This document shows, one piece after another, positions 20,879-32,900 of a stretch of 64,000 bases of DNA. The translations under genes were made by a program, and so were the position numbers. Location: assembly GCA_023634235.1 (NCBI GenBank), contig JAMKCF010000022.1, positions 6,626,541-6,690,540 on the forward strand. Direction: 5' to 3'. Source of the stretch: Pisaster brevispinus (Eukaryota; Echinodermata; Asteroidea; Forcipulatida; Asteriidae). Under the pieces are notes generated by a model. The model searched no databases. It saw nothing but the letters and a program-made list of their open reading frames with translations, and was not told where the DNA came from. Position 1 is the stretch's first letter, and the number at the start of each line of letters is the position of its first letter.

Positions 20879-20918
20879 GGGCTACAGAATCCGTGGCCTC
20901 CGTGTAATTCCAGGCCTG

Positions 20919-21649
20919 TATTTAAATTGAGTGCCTGTGTGCAGAGAAGTCACATCAATGTATAAGATTGCAAGAGGTGTGGAATGATAGCTACTCGTTT
21001 TAATCCTACATCCTTAAAATTCAACATTTTTTTAAACACATTGTGTAAGATGTAAGTTTGGTTTGTCACCATTGACAAAGAAGATTTTTCATTTAGGATT
21101 TTGATAACAACGAGATTGTTTCCTATCACAACGTGTGCTAAACGAACCATAATGGCACACAGAGATAATTAAAACAAAGTAATAATGTCAATTGACTGTT
21201 GCCCTAGTGTCTTACGTAATGAACCAGTGTAAGTAATTGAAATGTAGTCAAGTATGGTGGGTGGCCGTGTGCCATTCTTTCAGCTCATTTTGTAGAGTAT
21301 CGAGCAATATCTAACACAACATGAAAAGGGAACGGTTGTGTTTTGATGAGTGTTTACATGTAATTCGAGTCCTATAGTTCCTGACTTCGAGTCCAAGTTC
21401 TTTTTTGTTTACGTCCAACGACAATGACCCTCAGCGGCCACCCTAGCACTTCAGCTCTGCAACTGTCGTAAAACTTGAGGGCTTCGAGACACTGTCAGAT
21501 GTAGAGGACTTCCTAAGCACTGGGTATCACTATTAGTTGACACAAGAGGACAGCAAGCCGGGTGTCTGTTAAAGAAGCGATATTCTATCGGGAAGAGTTG
21601 AAATTTACCCCCCCCCCCCCTGTATGGGCAGTAGCAGATGTGTTTCCAA
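20919..21649. other. Intergenic, no feature seen
   Basis: Only a poly-C tract at about 21609-21620 stands out. No exon is supported. Confidence 0.3.
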
Positions 21650-21755
21650 GTCGCAAATGTTTACGTAAAATACTCACGATTTTGGCCGTGCCGTGAATAA
21701 ATGATTACGTACGTAGGGGCCTAAGTATTTTCGATGTCCCTTTAAAACCACCATA
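21650..21755. repeat. One-sided fragment of a family A element
   Basis: GATGTCCCTTTAAAACCACCAT at 21733-21754 is the right terminus of the 4188-4451 family, preceded by GTTTACGTAAAATACTCACG words. No matching left terminus is seen, so it is truncated. Confidence 0.5.
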
Positions 21756-23640
21756 AAAAAATAAGACGACGGAGATCATTATTCGCTCTTTAAAGCCGTT
21801 GAGGGCAGTATATAATGCGTCCGAATAAACGCCGGGTTTGGGTCTCACATACGTCCACACTGCGCACTCTGAGAGCTGGCGTCAGACAAAACTAGAATTA
21901 GATGCCTTGGGATGTTTAATTTGATAAATATTGAACCACAGACGACGTTTTTGGCGGGTCTACCTAGGGGTATTTGTAAATGCACTGTTTAGCTTAAATT
22001 AATTCCGATGTTGCCATAAAATTACAAGGTGCCTACTCAATAATATTCGAGCCCATATCGAACCGTGCACGCATAACGTGATCATTGTTGCTGGTGTGTC
22101 ATCCTTTACTTCAACGCACACATTAAACATGTACTACACAAATTGTTGCCATGTTATCTCATGCAGTGCCAATTAGAATTATTTTTAATCATCATAACTT
22201 ATGGACATTTTTGTTGATCAACCACTGATTGGAATAACATTATTGTGTATTGTGTCGCGTCTATTTCTAACAAACCGGACCTGCTTTCGCTTTGGGAAGC
22301 ATTCAAAAAATGGGATGGATCTCGGCATGGTTGCTGTATTTACTAGACTACATGTAGATGGTTTTGTGGTGGTTATTGCATTCTCTGCGGCTAGCCAAGT
22401 TCCAGGCCCAAAATTTTTGGCATTCTATTGTGGGCAATCGGCAATTTAAGGTAATAGAAACTCTTTCGCGTCCACAATTTTACAAGGCTAATATTTTCAC
22501 TATTGTTGTTGTTGTTGTTGTTGTTGTTTTTTGTTTTTTTTAAACATAATACACTGCTAGTAAGCGTGGAGAATGTGGTTCCACAACAAGTCGGCCTCCT
22601 GATTTAGACCCTTTTTTAAAAGATCAATCGCTTCAGTTCCAGTAATGCATTTGAAGGCCATGCCCTCATGCACCGGTTGTTATCGAAGTGATGACTGATT
22701 CGTCACAATTGCTGTATTTGGCAACAAAAACAACCAAACAGACAATTGTTATTGAAGAGATTGCCTTACTTCGGTGGTTACGAACCCACCTTCAGATTCT
22801 TCTTTGTTGCTGTTGTCTCATTGTTCAACAAAGGTTCCGTTTTATTTTTCTAATTTGTCAAAATCGTTCATGCCGGCGTCTTAAAACTGGATGGCCAGAT
22901 ACCGCCCCTCAAAAACAAACAAACAAACAAATACTCCAACACACCCCAACAAACAAACAACAAATGAACAAACGTGCAGTGCTGTATCAGCTTCCCTTAT
23001 TTTGTTTGGTAGTGATACACACACAAAATAGGTCAATATGCGTAATAAAGCAAAATTGGGTGAAACTGGGCAAGCAATCCGTTCGGACTATTCACAGAGC
23101 ATGCAAGGGTGATTGGTCAATTCAAGGTCACTCATTGAAGCGACGTTGGCCCTTTTTATACAGTCGAGAGAAAACACTAACAGTGGTAGGTATAACAAAG
23201 AGCTAGACAATATCAGTATCTGCATACAAATACTGAACTCATCATTATTACAATTTCCCCTTGTCAAATATTTACAAGGGGAAATTTTACTGTCTGCCTC
23301 GAGGATCATAGTGGAAGTTGTGAAACCATGCATGACCGTAACCCAAGCCTTTAAAATTAATACTTGGGAGACATCATTAGTCCTACAGGATAAACAATCC
23401 AGCCGAGTTCATTGAGCACGCACAGGCCGCGTGACTAAAAACTTCTGGTTACTGATTGGTCAAACTGTAATACAGCCTGGGTGGTTGCATAGAGCAAGGG
23501 TGGTTGGTAGCCGGCGTTACACCGACGTTACGGGCAACGTAATGGCGAACTGTCAACTAATCGAATCCCTCCAGCCACCACATAGCCTGGAATTTCCGTG
23601 ATTAGCATAACAAGGCTATTACCCGGGTTCCACAGGATGA
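21756..23640. other. Intergenic, low-complexity patches
   Basis: A (GTT)n microsatellite lies at about 22502-22528 and AAAC-rich tracts at 22908-22965. A perfect 13-bp-stem hairpin (AATTTCCCCTTGT / ACAAGGGGAAATT) is at 23252-23286. The long plus-strand frame across 22691-23206 is not a convincing gene. An inverted CCAAT (GATTGG) lies at 23454. Confidence 0.35.
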
Positions 23641-23966
23641 ATTCCATGATAAGTATGGCGGCCATCATGGAAGTCATCATGGAAAAGTAATGGAATTTCC
23701 ATGGGTCAACAAAAAGAAGTGTGTGGTGTCGATTTTATCGAGCGTGTCTTGTCATCGCCTGAACGAAGTTAATGAATGAAAAAGAATCGTGATATGGATG
23801 GAAAGCTGAAATGTGAGAAAGACAATTCATCGGGACAACGTGTTCTCGTTATAAAAAGCTGTGCCGTGTTCAACTGTTCACGTGAGTTTATTATTTTGTC
23901 GAATAACGTGAAACGTTTTTCATCGTATTCGTAGTCGTGGTTTTGTAATTGTAACGCTGTTTGGGC
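23641..23966 (+). promoter_or_regulatory. Probable promoter and leader of gene 2
   Basis: AAGTATGGCGGCCATC at about 23651-23666 contains a YY1-like ATGGCGGCCAT. TATAAAAAG at 23850-23858 is a TATA-box match about 115 bp before the proposed ATG, predicting a start near 23880. CACGTGA follows at about 23880. An in-frame stop at 23952-23954 precedes ATG 23967. Assignment rests on motifs and position only. Confidence 0.4.
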
Positions 23967-23988
23967 ATGGCAAATATTGAAATAACAG
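23967..23988 (+). CDS. Gene 2 exon 1: proposed start exon
   Basis: ATG with G at -3 and +4 encodes MANIEITG and stops at the donor ACAG/GTCAGT in phase 1. It is the first ATG after the in-frame stop at 23952-23954 and sits downstream of a TATA-like box. It is very short, so support comes from phase agreement and promoter context. Confidence 0.45.
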
Positions 23989-26900
23989 GTCAGTTTGTCC
24001 TTTCTCTATGGTCAGACGACACTGTATAGTCGACAGTTACTCAGTTTGTCCATGGTTTTGACTGTCTGTTCAATAATGTTTGTCCTGTCTGGCGACATAA
24101 CGGGAAATGGTGGATTTTGTTGTCTGTCATTCGTGTAACTACTTAAAAAAACATGATAAACACTGATAAAGATCATCAACAAATGCTATTGCTAGACTTC
24201 AATAGTTAAATATTTTCCATGATGATGATGTTCACTTATCCATGGACCATGGCAAATAGTCTAATGATGGCTACAAAATAGCTGCGGTAGTCACCATCTA
24301 CTGTATAGTCATGTCGCACTTTGTATTAGTACCATGTGATGTAGCTTGGTCAGGTCCCTCTAGATCAAGTGAAGAATAGAAACTCTACTTACTAAGTCTA
24401 AGACTAAGTCTTTCAAAAGTTTCAGTGAGTGAGTGCACAGTGTACAGGATCGGGATGCAATCAGACTTAGTTGCGATAATCGTTACCATCCATCCTCTGT
24501 CGGGAGGATTGAGGGCTGCAAATATTGCAATTGCAAACTACACAATAGAGTCACTCTCTTTAAAATCCAGTCTCCTTAAATAACAGAGGAGATCTCTTTG
24601 CACAGCTGCAGTTCCTCATGCTTAGAATCAAACTTCACACATTCGAAGACCAGTAAAATTAGACCGTGATTTTATAGACTAAAATCTGACTTCTTAGTTA
24701 ATTGCTCAAGCACGTACTCTTTAAGTGCCTTGAATAATGAATGCTTCACCATGCGCGTACTGTAATGCAGGATAAGATACATGTAGATCGTGAATCTTAA
24801 CTGAGTTACATGATCATAGTTCCTCAACGCCACATCCATAATTTCCTGCTGTTAATTTTTTTCCAGTTTTTTTTGTAATCCACTTAATTTTCAAGGAGGA
24901 GTGTGTTTGTTGTTTTTTTTAATGAACGTCTGTAGCCATGTTCCATTTACCTTAATATATTACTCTATATTACCTTATATTACAGGGACTCAGTATAAAA
25001 TTAAGTCTGCATATCTATCCGGAGTGCATGCTTGTTTACATTCCGTATCCAGCAAAGTACCAAAACCGTAACCTAAAAAAACCAAAAACATGTACACTGG
25101 TAGTACCACGGTTTGGTACCACAGACAGCCACATTGTACAGTACCTTCCGCCAGGCTAGCATTGGATTTTACGGCTGGTATTACTATCAGGAAACCCCAT
25201 GGCTTGTGTACTGTCTCTACGTGTGTCTCCACAGTCTCCTGTGGATTTTTGTGGCATGGGCATTTTTGGCAAGAATACTGATAGTAATAATGAGAAAGGG
25301 TTTTAGCCTTTTTGCAAACTCAATTATTCAAAAGACATGTGCATTTGATAGATTTTTTGGCAGTTACTGTTTTTAAAATGTTCCCGTCAATGCACCATGT
25401 CAATTTGTTATAAACTGCTTATTTCTTAAATTATTGAGGTTTCGCTCCTCACAGCCAAACATTACATTTGTCTAAAAATGGAAACTAAAACACAATTGTT
25501 ATAAAATCTTAGTGTTTGTGTTAACTTGTGGATACCTGAATGATTCATTGCACGTACCGGATTGCAGGATTAGATTGGCAGAAGAGTGTAATTGCACTCA
25601 CTCTTAAAAAATATGGTCTGCCACATGTAATAACTTGTAATATTTCATGTGTTTATATTTCAGGTACACTAGACCAGCACGGTAATTATGCTAAAAAGTA
25701 AGTGAACATAAAATTCTATTAAGTAGCAGTATAGATTTCATACCAGCAGTTCCTTTTTTTTTCTTTCTTTTTTACACTTACATAGTTAAAAAAAATATAT
25801 ATTCCCTTCTTTTTTTCTTTTTCTTCTTGTGGGTTTTTTATGGGGGAGGGGGAGGGAACTCACATTCATTTTGCAGAGCGGGTTTTAAAAGTTCTCCTGA
25901 GCTCATTCGGAGGAATAGTTTTCGGAAGACCCTGGGGATTTTTTTTAAATATATATATATATTTTTAGCCACGATAAAACCAGGACTAACCAAGTGAAGA
26001 CTAAAGCCGTGTTCGCATTGGATTAATGTTTTACCGAGATCGTGGTTAACATTCTAATAGGTGAAACTTACCAGCGTCCACACTTGGATTAATGACGTGG
26101 GTAAACTAACTGACACGACCGGTAAAACTAACCGACTAACTTAGGACAGACACAAGAGGGCGCTATTGCCGTGACCTTTGACCGAGGTGCATGACAGCGA
26201 GAGTGCAACCGAGCTTCCGTCCGTGTAAATTACATGTGTGTGGGACGAGTAAATACTTACACACTGTACATAATACGTGTACACTACGTGTGGCGCGGCG
26301 GGTCGTGGGTCCGGATGTGGCTTTTTACCGGGACGGCTTTTACCCAGATCGCGTTCGCACTGGACTTTTCGGCTAGGTTAAACTGACCTGGTCAATTTAA
26401 CCGGGCAGACGTGGGTCGGTTAAACTACCCATTCGGGTCGAGTAAGTTACCTGGGAGGGATACTTCCTGGGCTGTTCACATTGGACTTAAAATGGTTAAG
26501 TTAACCATTTGCTCGGTTAGTTTACCCAAAATAAGTCCAGTGCAAACAGGGCTAAACACTCTCATAAGTGCGATGGGACGTGTTTTTCTGGTTTTTAGAA
26601 AATTAGATTTTTGTTCACTGAATCGGCCGTAAGCAAAGTTCCTGCCAATTTAATTGGCATGGCATGCTGGATTATGGATTATCAGACTTGCCCCCCATGC
26701 CGAGAACAATGGAAAACAATTTGGCAGACTGAGAGGTCGTTCAGACACAGTAAGGTTTTAAGGCAGTTTTAACTCATTCAGGTTTAACTTTGGGTGTCTG
26801 AACGCTCGTAAAACTTAATCGAATCGGGTTGAACCTGAATGAGTTAAATCGGTCGGCGAGGGTGGTATAACGCTGAACCACTTCGGGTTTATCTTTTAGC

Positions 26901-29900
26901 ACGGTGTGTGGACAGAATAAAAATGACAACATCCGGTTTAACTCACAACAGATGACCGCCGACCTGTGTAAGGTCCCTAAGTAAATATGCCTACGCACGC
27001 CTCAACGTGCGCCTCAACAGGGCCGTGCATGTGCTTTTGTGAATAAACCGGATGTTCTTGTGTTAGGTCACGCGGCTGTTTGACCTCTTAAAACCAAAGA
27101 TAAACCATATCGGGTTTAACTTTGGGCTGTCTGAACGCAAGGTACATTAGGTTTTATATTTATGACCGCCCCCCCCCCCCCCCGCCCCGCTGCTCATAAA
27201 GTTAAACCGGTTTGGGTCTAACTTTAAAACACTGTCTGAACATGGCCTGAAAATCTTTTGTAATCCTCGTTTGTCAGACAAAAGGACCTTGTGCTGAATT
27301 GTGGATTACATAATACTTCCTGGTAAAAGGGAGATTTTGAGCATGAATTCCAGTGCCCTTTGTACCTCATGGTACAGGGCAAACAAAGCTTAGCACTCGC
27401 ACTTATGCACATTAAAATGTTTGGACATGCTATCATGTACCACAACTAATTTTGTGGTATCCTGCTGTTCTCATATGGCTAAACCGTATACAGCACTGTC
27501 GTCACTGGTCCGCATGCAAATTCCGTCCACAGCATGGTCTGCGGAGCACAGTTTGTTGGAAGTTTAAGCTTGTTTTCAAAAAACTATGCAACAGGTAGGC
27601 CTTTTTTTTCAACAATGACACAATTTAGGATACCTGGATGAACAGAAATATTATTTTACTGTATAAATGTAAGGTTTGTTTTGTTTTGCTGTTTTTTTGT
27701 AGGGTGGTTGCGTAAAGTCAAAATGCTGCAACACAATGTTTTTAATCACATGCGCGATCGTATAAACAATATTTTTCAACCCTAAGTTTAGTTTCTGAAA
27801 TGGACGATTGCACAGGTAACCAACCATTTCAGAAATGGTTACACGTTTACAAAAATAACTGTAAACGCACAGGCTTACTATACAACTTTTTCAAGACTCG
27901 CTGCTCTTAGACACAGCATATTAAAAAAAGTACAGCAGCCTAGGGGCTCAAACTTGATAAATGTGCTTCCCGACTCATGTACATGTACACAATGTACATG
28001 TACGTATGCCTTTTGTATCTTGAACACAATGGACAAGGGTAAGCGCAAATATTTTCCAAAAAAGTTCTAAAAGGCTTTAATGACGGCTGCAGGTGACATG
28101 TAAAGCCTTCTAGGTCCCGTGTGTTCTGTAATGTAAAAGAATCCAGTACACTTACATGTATTAAGGAGTACGATGTAGGGGTTCACCCCTGTGTTTCTGG
28201 CATGGTGGGCTGCATTAAGTTTGCACCATTAAATTTATTCCAAACACGGCTCTGCATACATTGTAGGTGTTTGAAAATTACATATTATTGGGGGTTTCCG
28301 GCCCTCCGCAGAAACTACCTTGTCTTTTGTTTTTCGGCGAAGATTTTAAAATTATTATTGTTATTGTTTTACATCTTTCTAAACAAAATATCATAGCCTT
28401 AACACATTACAAATAAAACATCAAATCAAAGCCTGATCTGCATTATGTCACCATGACATTTGACACATTTCAATCATTTCATTTTTGTTGTAATACCTGA
28501 CATGTTTTTGTTTTGCAAAAACACAATTACTAGTTATTATTATTACACTTCTTCCCAGAAAATTTTGAGTGGTTTCTCTCAAGAATTACATGTACAATCT
28601 TATCAAGTACAGACATGACAGATACTACAATGAAATGAAAGCCTGTGCTAACATTATGACGCCATTATGTGGTATTGTAGTAGCCCAATTCATGAATGTT
28701 TTTAAATTATGACTCTGGCATGTGGGAGGAGGAATTAATCATGCAACTCCTTTGTAGTGTGCATGTTTACATATTAATCATGTACATCATGTTCATCATG
28801 TTCATCATGTTCATCTGCCTATAGCAACGCACAGAATTCACATAATTTCCAGTCCACATGAAAAGGTAAAATGAAAATGCAAATACAGAAATAAACCTTT
28901 TATACCATTTATTGTAAAAGATTAAGTTTGAAACAAGTGTTTTGGAGCCTCTTGTTGACAACTTTAAAGTTTTTCGGTGTTCTCATGTCTTTACTCTTGG
29001 GCATTGCAAAGCGATGTGCAGTCTTGAGAAATCTGATTTTTTTAAAATTAATTTTACAGTGCCCTCCCATGATAGCTCCCCATTTATTGTTTTTTCTCAA
29101 AGTATTTGAACACAACTTTTGTAAGCAGACAATCTCATACTTAACATTTGTCACATCAGGACAAGTCACCATATTGTACATATGTGTACATTGTAGCTTA
29201 TGACTTCATGTAGTGAGTGAGACAAATGGTGTCATCATGACACCATCAGGTCTCACCTAACTTCAAATCAAAAGATAAGGGCCTTCTATTAAAAATATTA
29301 ACTTTAAACTGCATGACATAAACCCACAATCTGCATTGCTGCTCATTAGATGTGTGCATCTTTACAAACACTACACCCAAACTGGACCATTTCATCCGAT
29401 TCAAACCTGAAGTTCAATTAAAGAATAAAAGGCTTCTATACAGAAAGGTATCACGTTTTTTCTTACTGTCTACGAAATAATCAATGAAGTCTAGCAGCTT
29501 TTTAAAAATGCTAAGGTTTCCTGACGTCTAGTACATGTAGGAAGTTCCATTTCAAAAATTGAACTTAACATTTTCATGTGGGGGCAATTGTTACACCAAA
29601 GTACCTTGACACTACATGTAGGGTGGTGACTTACATTATGTCGCTTTGACATTTTGCATTTCACAATCGTTTATTCTACTTATCCCAAAACCCCTGAATT
29701 TGATTTGCAACAAGCACATAATAAATGTATAGTTATTTGTATTATTTGTACCAAGCCAATGAAGTGTTTCTTTGTACAGTACATGGTGCACCCTACACAA
29801 AGAACCTTCCGAGCGAGTCAACATGTCATCCACGGTTGAATTTTCCAAGCACACTGCCATGTCAACTGGTCTTACACACAGAACATTACTGAGTTCAGGC

Positions 29901-32900
29901 ATTTCCCAGCCATGTGTCCTTGAAAATTATGCATGCCATTATGCATAACATAGCATCTGATGGTTAAGTGGTTAACATTGTCACTTTGGTACAAGTAACC
30001 ATACATAGTCTTGTAAACAGATTAATAATGTAATTGGTATTGAACATCAAATCAAAGATTGTTATTTAGAAATCCTGGATGAAACACAGGATGGCATCAA
30101 GATTATAACATTGGAACCATTTTGTAGATCAGAACTGTAAATTCATTTCATACACAGACATGACCCCATTTTGACCCTTCCGAACACTTCCAAACTGAAA
30201 GTTTACATTTTTCTCAAAGGTCTACAGCAAATTTGCTTCAGAATTGTATATGGGATGTGTATGAGATCATCAGTTAGGGGTAACCTTTGGGGTTGATGAG
30301 GTCATTTTGTATGTAAGAGCGCCCCCAGTGACAGGTTTCAAAAAGGCCATATTTGAAATTTTACACTTGGTTTATCTTATCAACCTTGTGTGACACCATC
30401 AAAGAAATTTCACACTTACAGCCCAGGTACGGTTTTCAGCAGTACCTGTTAAGTACATGTACATTGTAGCATGCTAATCAGTTTTGGGTAAACATAGACC
30501 CCGTTTACACTAGATCCAGAAAGGTGGATCAGACCCGGGTCTGATCCGGCAATGTGGATTAACGGCTAGTGTAAACGCAAAAAAGCCGGATCAGACCCGG
30601 TTCAAGATCCGGCAATTTTAATCCACCTTTCGAGGAGGGTTGAATCCGGCAATTGGTGGATCAGATCCGGCAAAGTGGATTCCAAATACAAGTGTAAACG
30701 CAAAGGTGGATCAGACACCGCAATTCGATGTGGTCATTTCCGGTTTCGCTACGAATGGCGTGCTTTTTGCTTGTGCTTTGGTGGGACATCCGTCGCTGTT
30801 TATATTTGTGTGTGTGCTGTGTGCACATGGACTGTGCGTGTGTGAAACGTTGCTGTATTTTGTTAAACGTTTTGTTGTTTTCAGCGTCCTTATACATACA
30901 TCGTTACGTTCGGAGCTTGCCTTGTTGCTGTATTTTGTTAATTCCCATCTACAAAAGATTTCTACCTGCATGGTCGTTGTTATCCATATCATTTGCTGTA
31001 CTGTATTTTCTGCATTCTACCTTCGCATTGATAATGATTATTTCTAGAAGTGGCGCGCTGTAATCGTGACCTTTGAGCTCTTTGCGACATCGTGACCAAT
31101 ATACATCCGGTTCAAAAGTGGGATCGGAGCCGGATCAAGCGCTGGTGTAAACGCGACACAGGATCTTGATCTGCGGTCGTTAAAAAAATGCCGGATCTCA
31201 ATCCACCTTTCTGGATCTAGTGTAAACGCGGTTATAATCCTTTCAAATGTTCTGACACATCAGATAAGAGTCTTTGGACTTGGTAAAAAAAAATTCAACC
31301 TGTCGAGCTATCTGACGAAGGCATGATTGATCACACCAGGAGTGCATGAAAACAAAACACACCCAACCATGGTACTGTTTTAACAGTGCCTTTTTACTGT
31401 TTTCAACAGTACCATGGCGTAAGCGTGTGTTTATTTTTTGTGGTGAACATAACCCCTTTCAAAGGTTCTGATTTATCACAGGGGGGCCTAAGGGGTATTG
31501 CGCAATCATTTGCAATCGCGGTTTGGGTACACTCCTTTTTTTTTTTAAAGTGATGACCATCAAAAAGAAAACCAAGTTTATTGTTAAATGCTCTCTTTAA
31601 CAGCACTGAAAACATAACAGTATGTATTTTAGGAGCATTTTCAATTGTTAAGGTGGTTAGTTTTATCTAAAATGCGTAAAAAATATTACCGAAAATTTTT
31701 TGTTGGTTTATTGCTGCGGCTAAAGTGTATGAATGGGTCCAGGTGGGGAATTCATTACAAAATGTCTTCCCTGAAATTGCTACAAATATCGACACAATGT
31801 GAAAAATTTTATCGTTCATCCTTTGTTTTGTTTTTTCGATGAACGTAATATTTAAGGATAGATCTTTCATTCTTGGAAGTTTGAACAAATTCCCTACGTA
31901 GGCCTAATCCTATTTGCCTTTTTTAAGGTTTTTTGAGAAAATGGTTTCTGCCTATACTGGGTTTGCATGAAATTGATCGTCTGTTGACGGACGGGAACAT
32001 TTGCCGCAGGTAGTGTTAATTCTGAGGAAACATACACATCTTAAACGTCGTTTACATTGTTAAATATATGTTGTTTATTAAACTATCAAATTACTGAAGC
32101 AGTTGGCAACACAAATAAAACATTTAAGATGTTCTTTAGTGTAAAGATTTGGTGAATAAACAACATTAAGAGATAAAAACACCCTCTAATAAAATGGACC
32201 CGTCCAGACAGTCTCAACGGCCGCCAGCATGCAGCCGGTAGCAACCGTTTATTCAAATCTTTACCATACTGTACATAGGGAATGTACGTATTCTGCGTGC
32301 CGTTTGCACTATGATAGTTTTTGTATGTAGAGCTTCGACTGGTCCACGTCCCGAGAGTGGAATGAGATTATTTTCAACATAGGTGGCGCATTGGTGGCCG
32401 ACCCCTGCCGCCCCCCCCCCCCCCCCCCCCCGATTTACAAAAATGTATCAGATGTACTTCTGGAGTCGACTAAATAAAACAAATTCCAACCCGTCAAGCC
32501 ATCTGGAAGCCATCTGGTGAAGACATGATTGATTACAACCATGTGTTTAGCCCTAGGCCATTGTAGGCTAAGAGATAAGTTTATGACCCCTGTGGGAATT
32601 CTTAAAGGGGGAGGTCATTGGTGGAACTTTTTTTGTCAATGGTTCAACCCAGGGTAACTTCCTTTTTGAACTATTTGGCTAGGTGTGAAGAGTGAATGTA
32701 CAAATGTAGACTTTTTTTAGGTGTTCGTGCAATACGTGCATGAACACCTCTTGTTATTGTTCTGTTTTTTGGTTTTGAAATTATCATTGATCAATGATGA
32801 TTTTGTCCTTTGTGTTCCCCACCTCTTGTGGTCAACCAGCCCCTTCCTCCCAATCCCCCTCCCTTTTGTTACCCTCCTTTCTGTTCAGCCTCCTGCTTTC

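Larger units (their letters stand above)
19614..20918. mobile_element. Family L element containing two further inserted elements
   Basis: The outer ends are CAGGCCTGGAATTGTATC and the inverted TAATTCCAGGCCTG. Compared with the uninterrupted copy at 34006-34139, the sequence breaks at 19704-20644 and again at 20683-20878. Each break is filled by an independent TIR element. Without the insertions it would be about 160 bp. Confidence 0.7.

Noticed and set aside
22691..23206. Open frame of about 170 codons
   Set aside because: It crosses an AAAC microsatellite, has odd composition (Cys and Gln/Thr runs) and shows no domain or splice context.
30640..31063. Frames of 111 and 135 codons in the centre of the family F element
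   Set aside because: They contain TG-rich low complexity and no transposase motif. The related copy at 45596 does not conserve them as coding.
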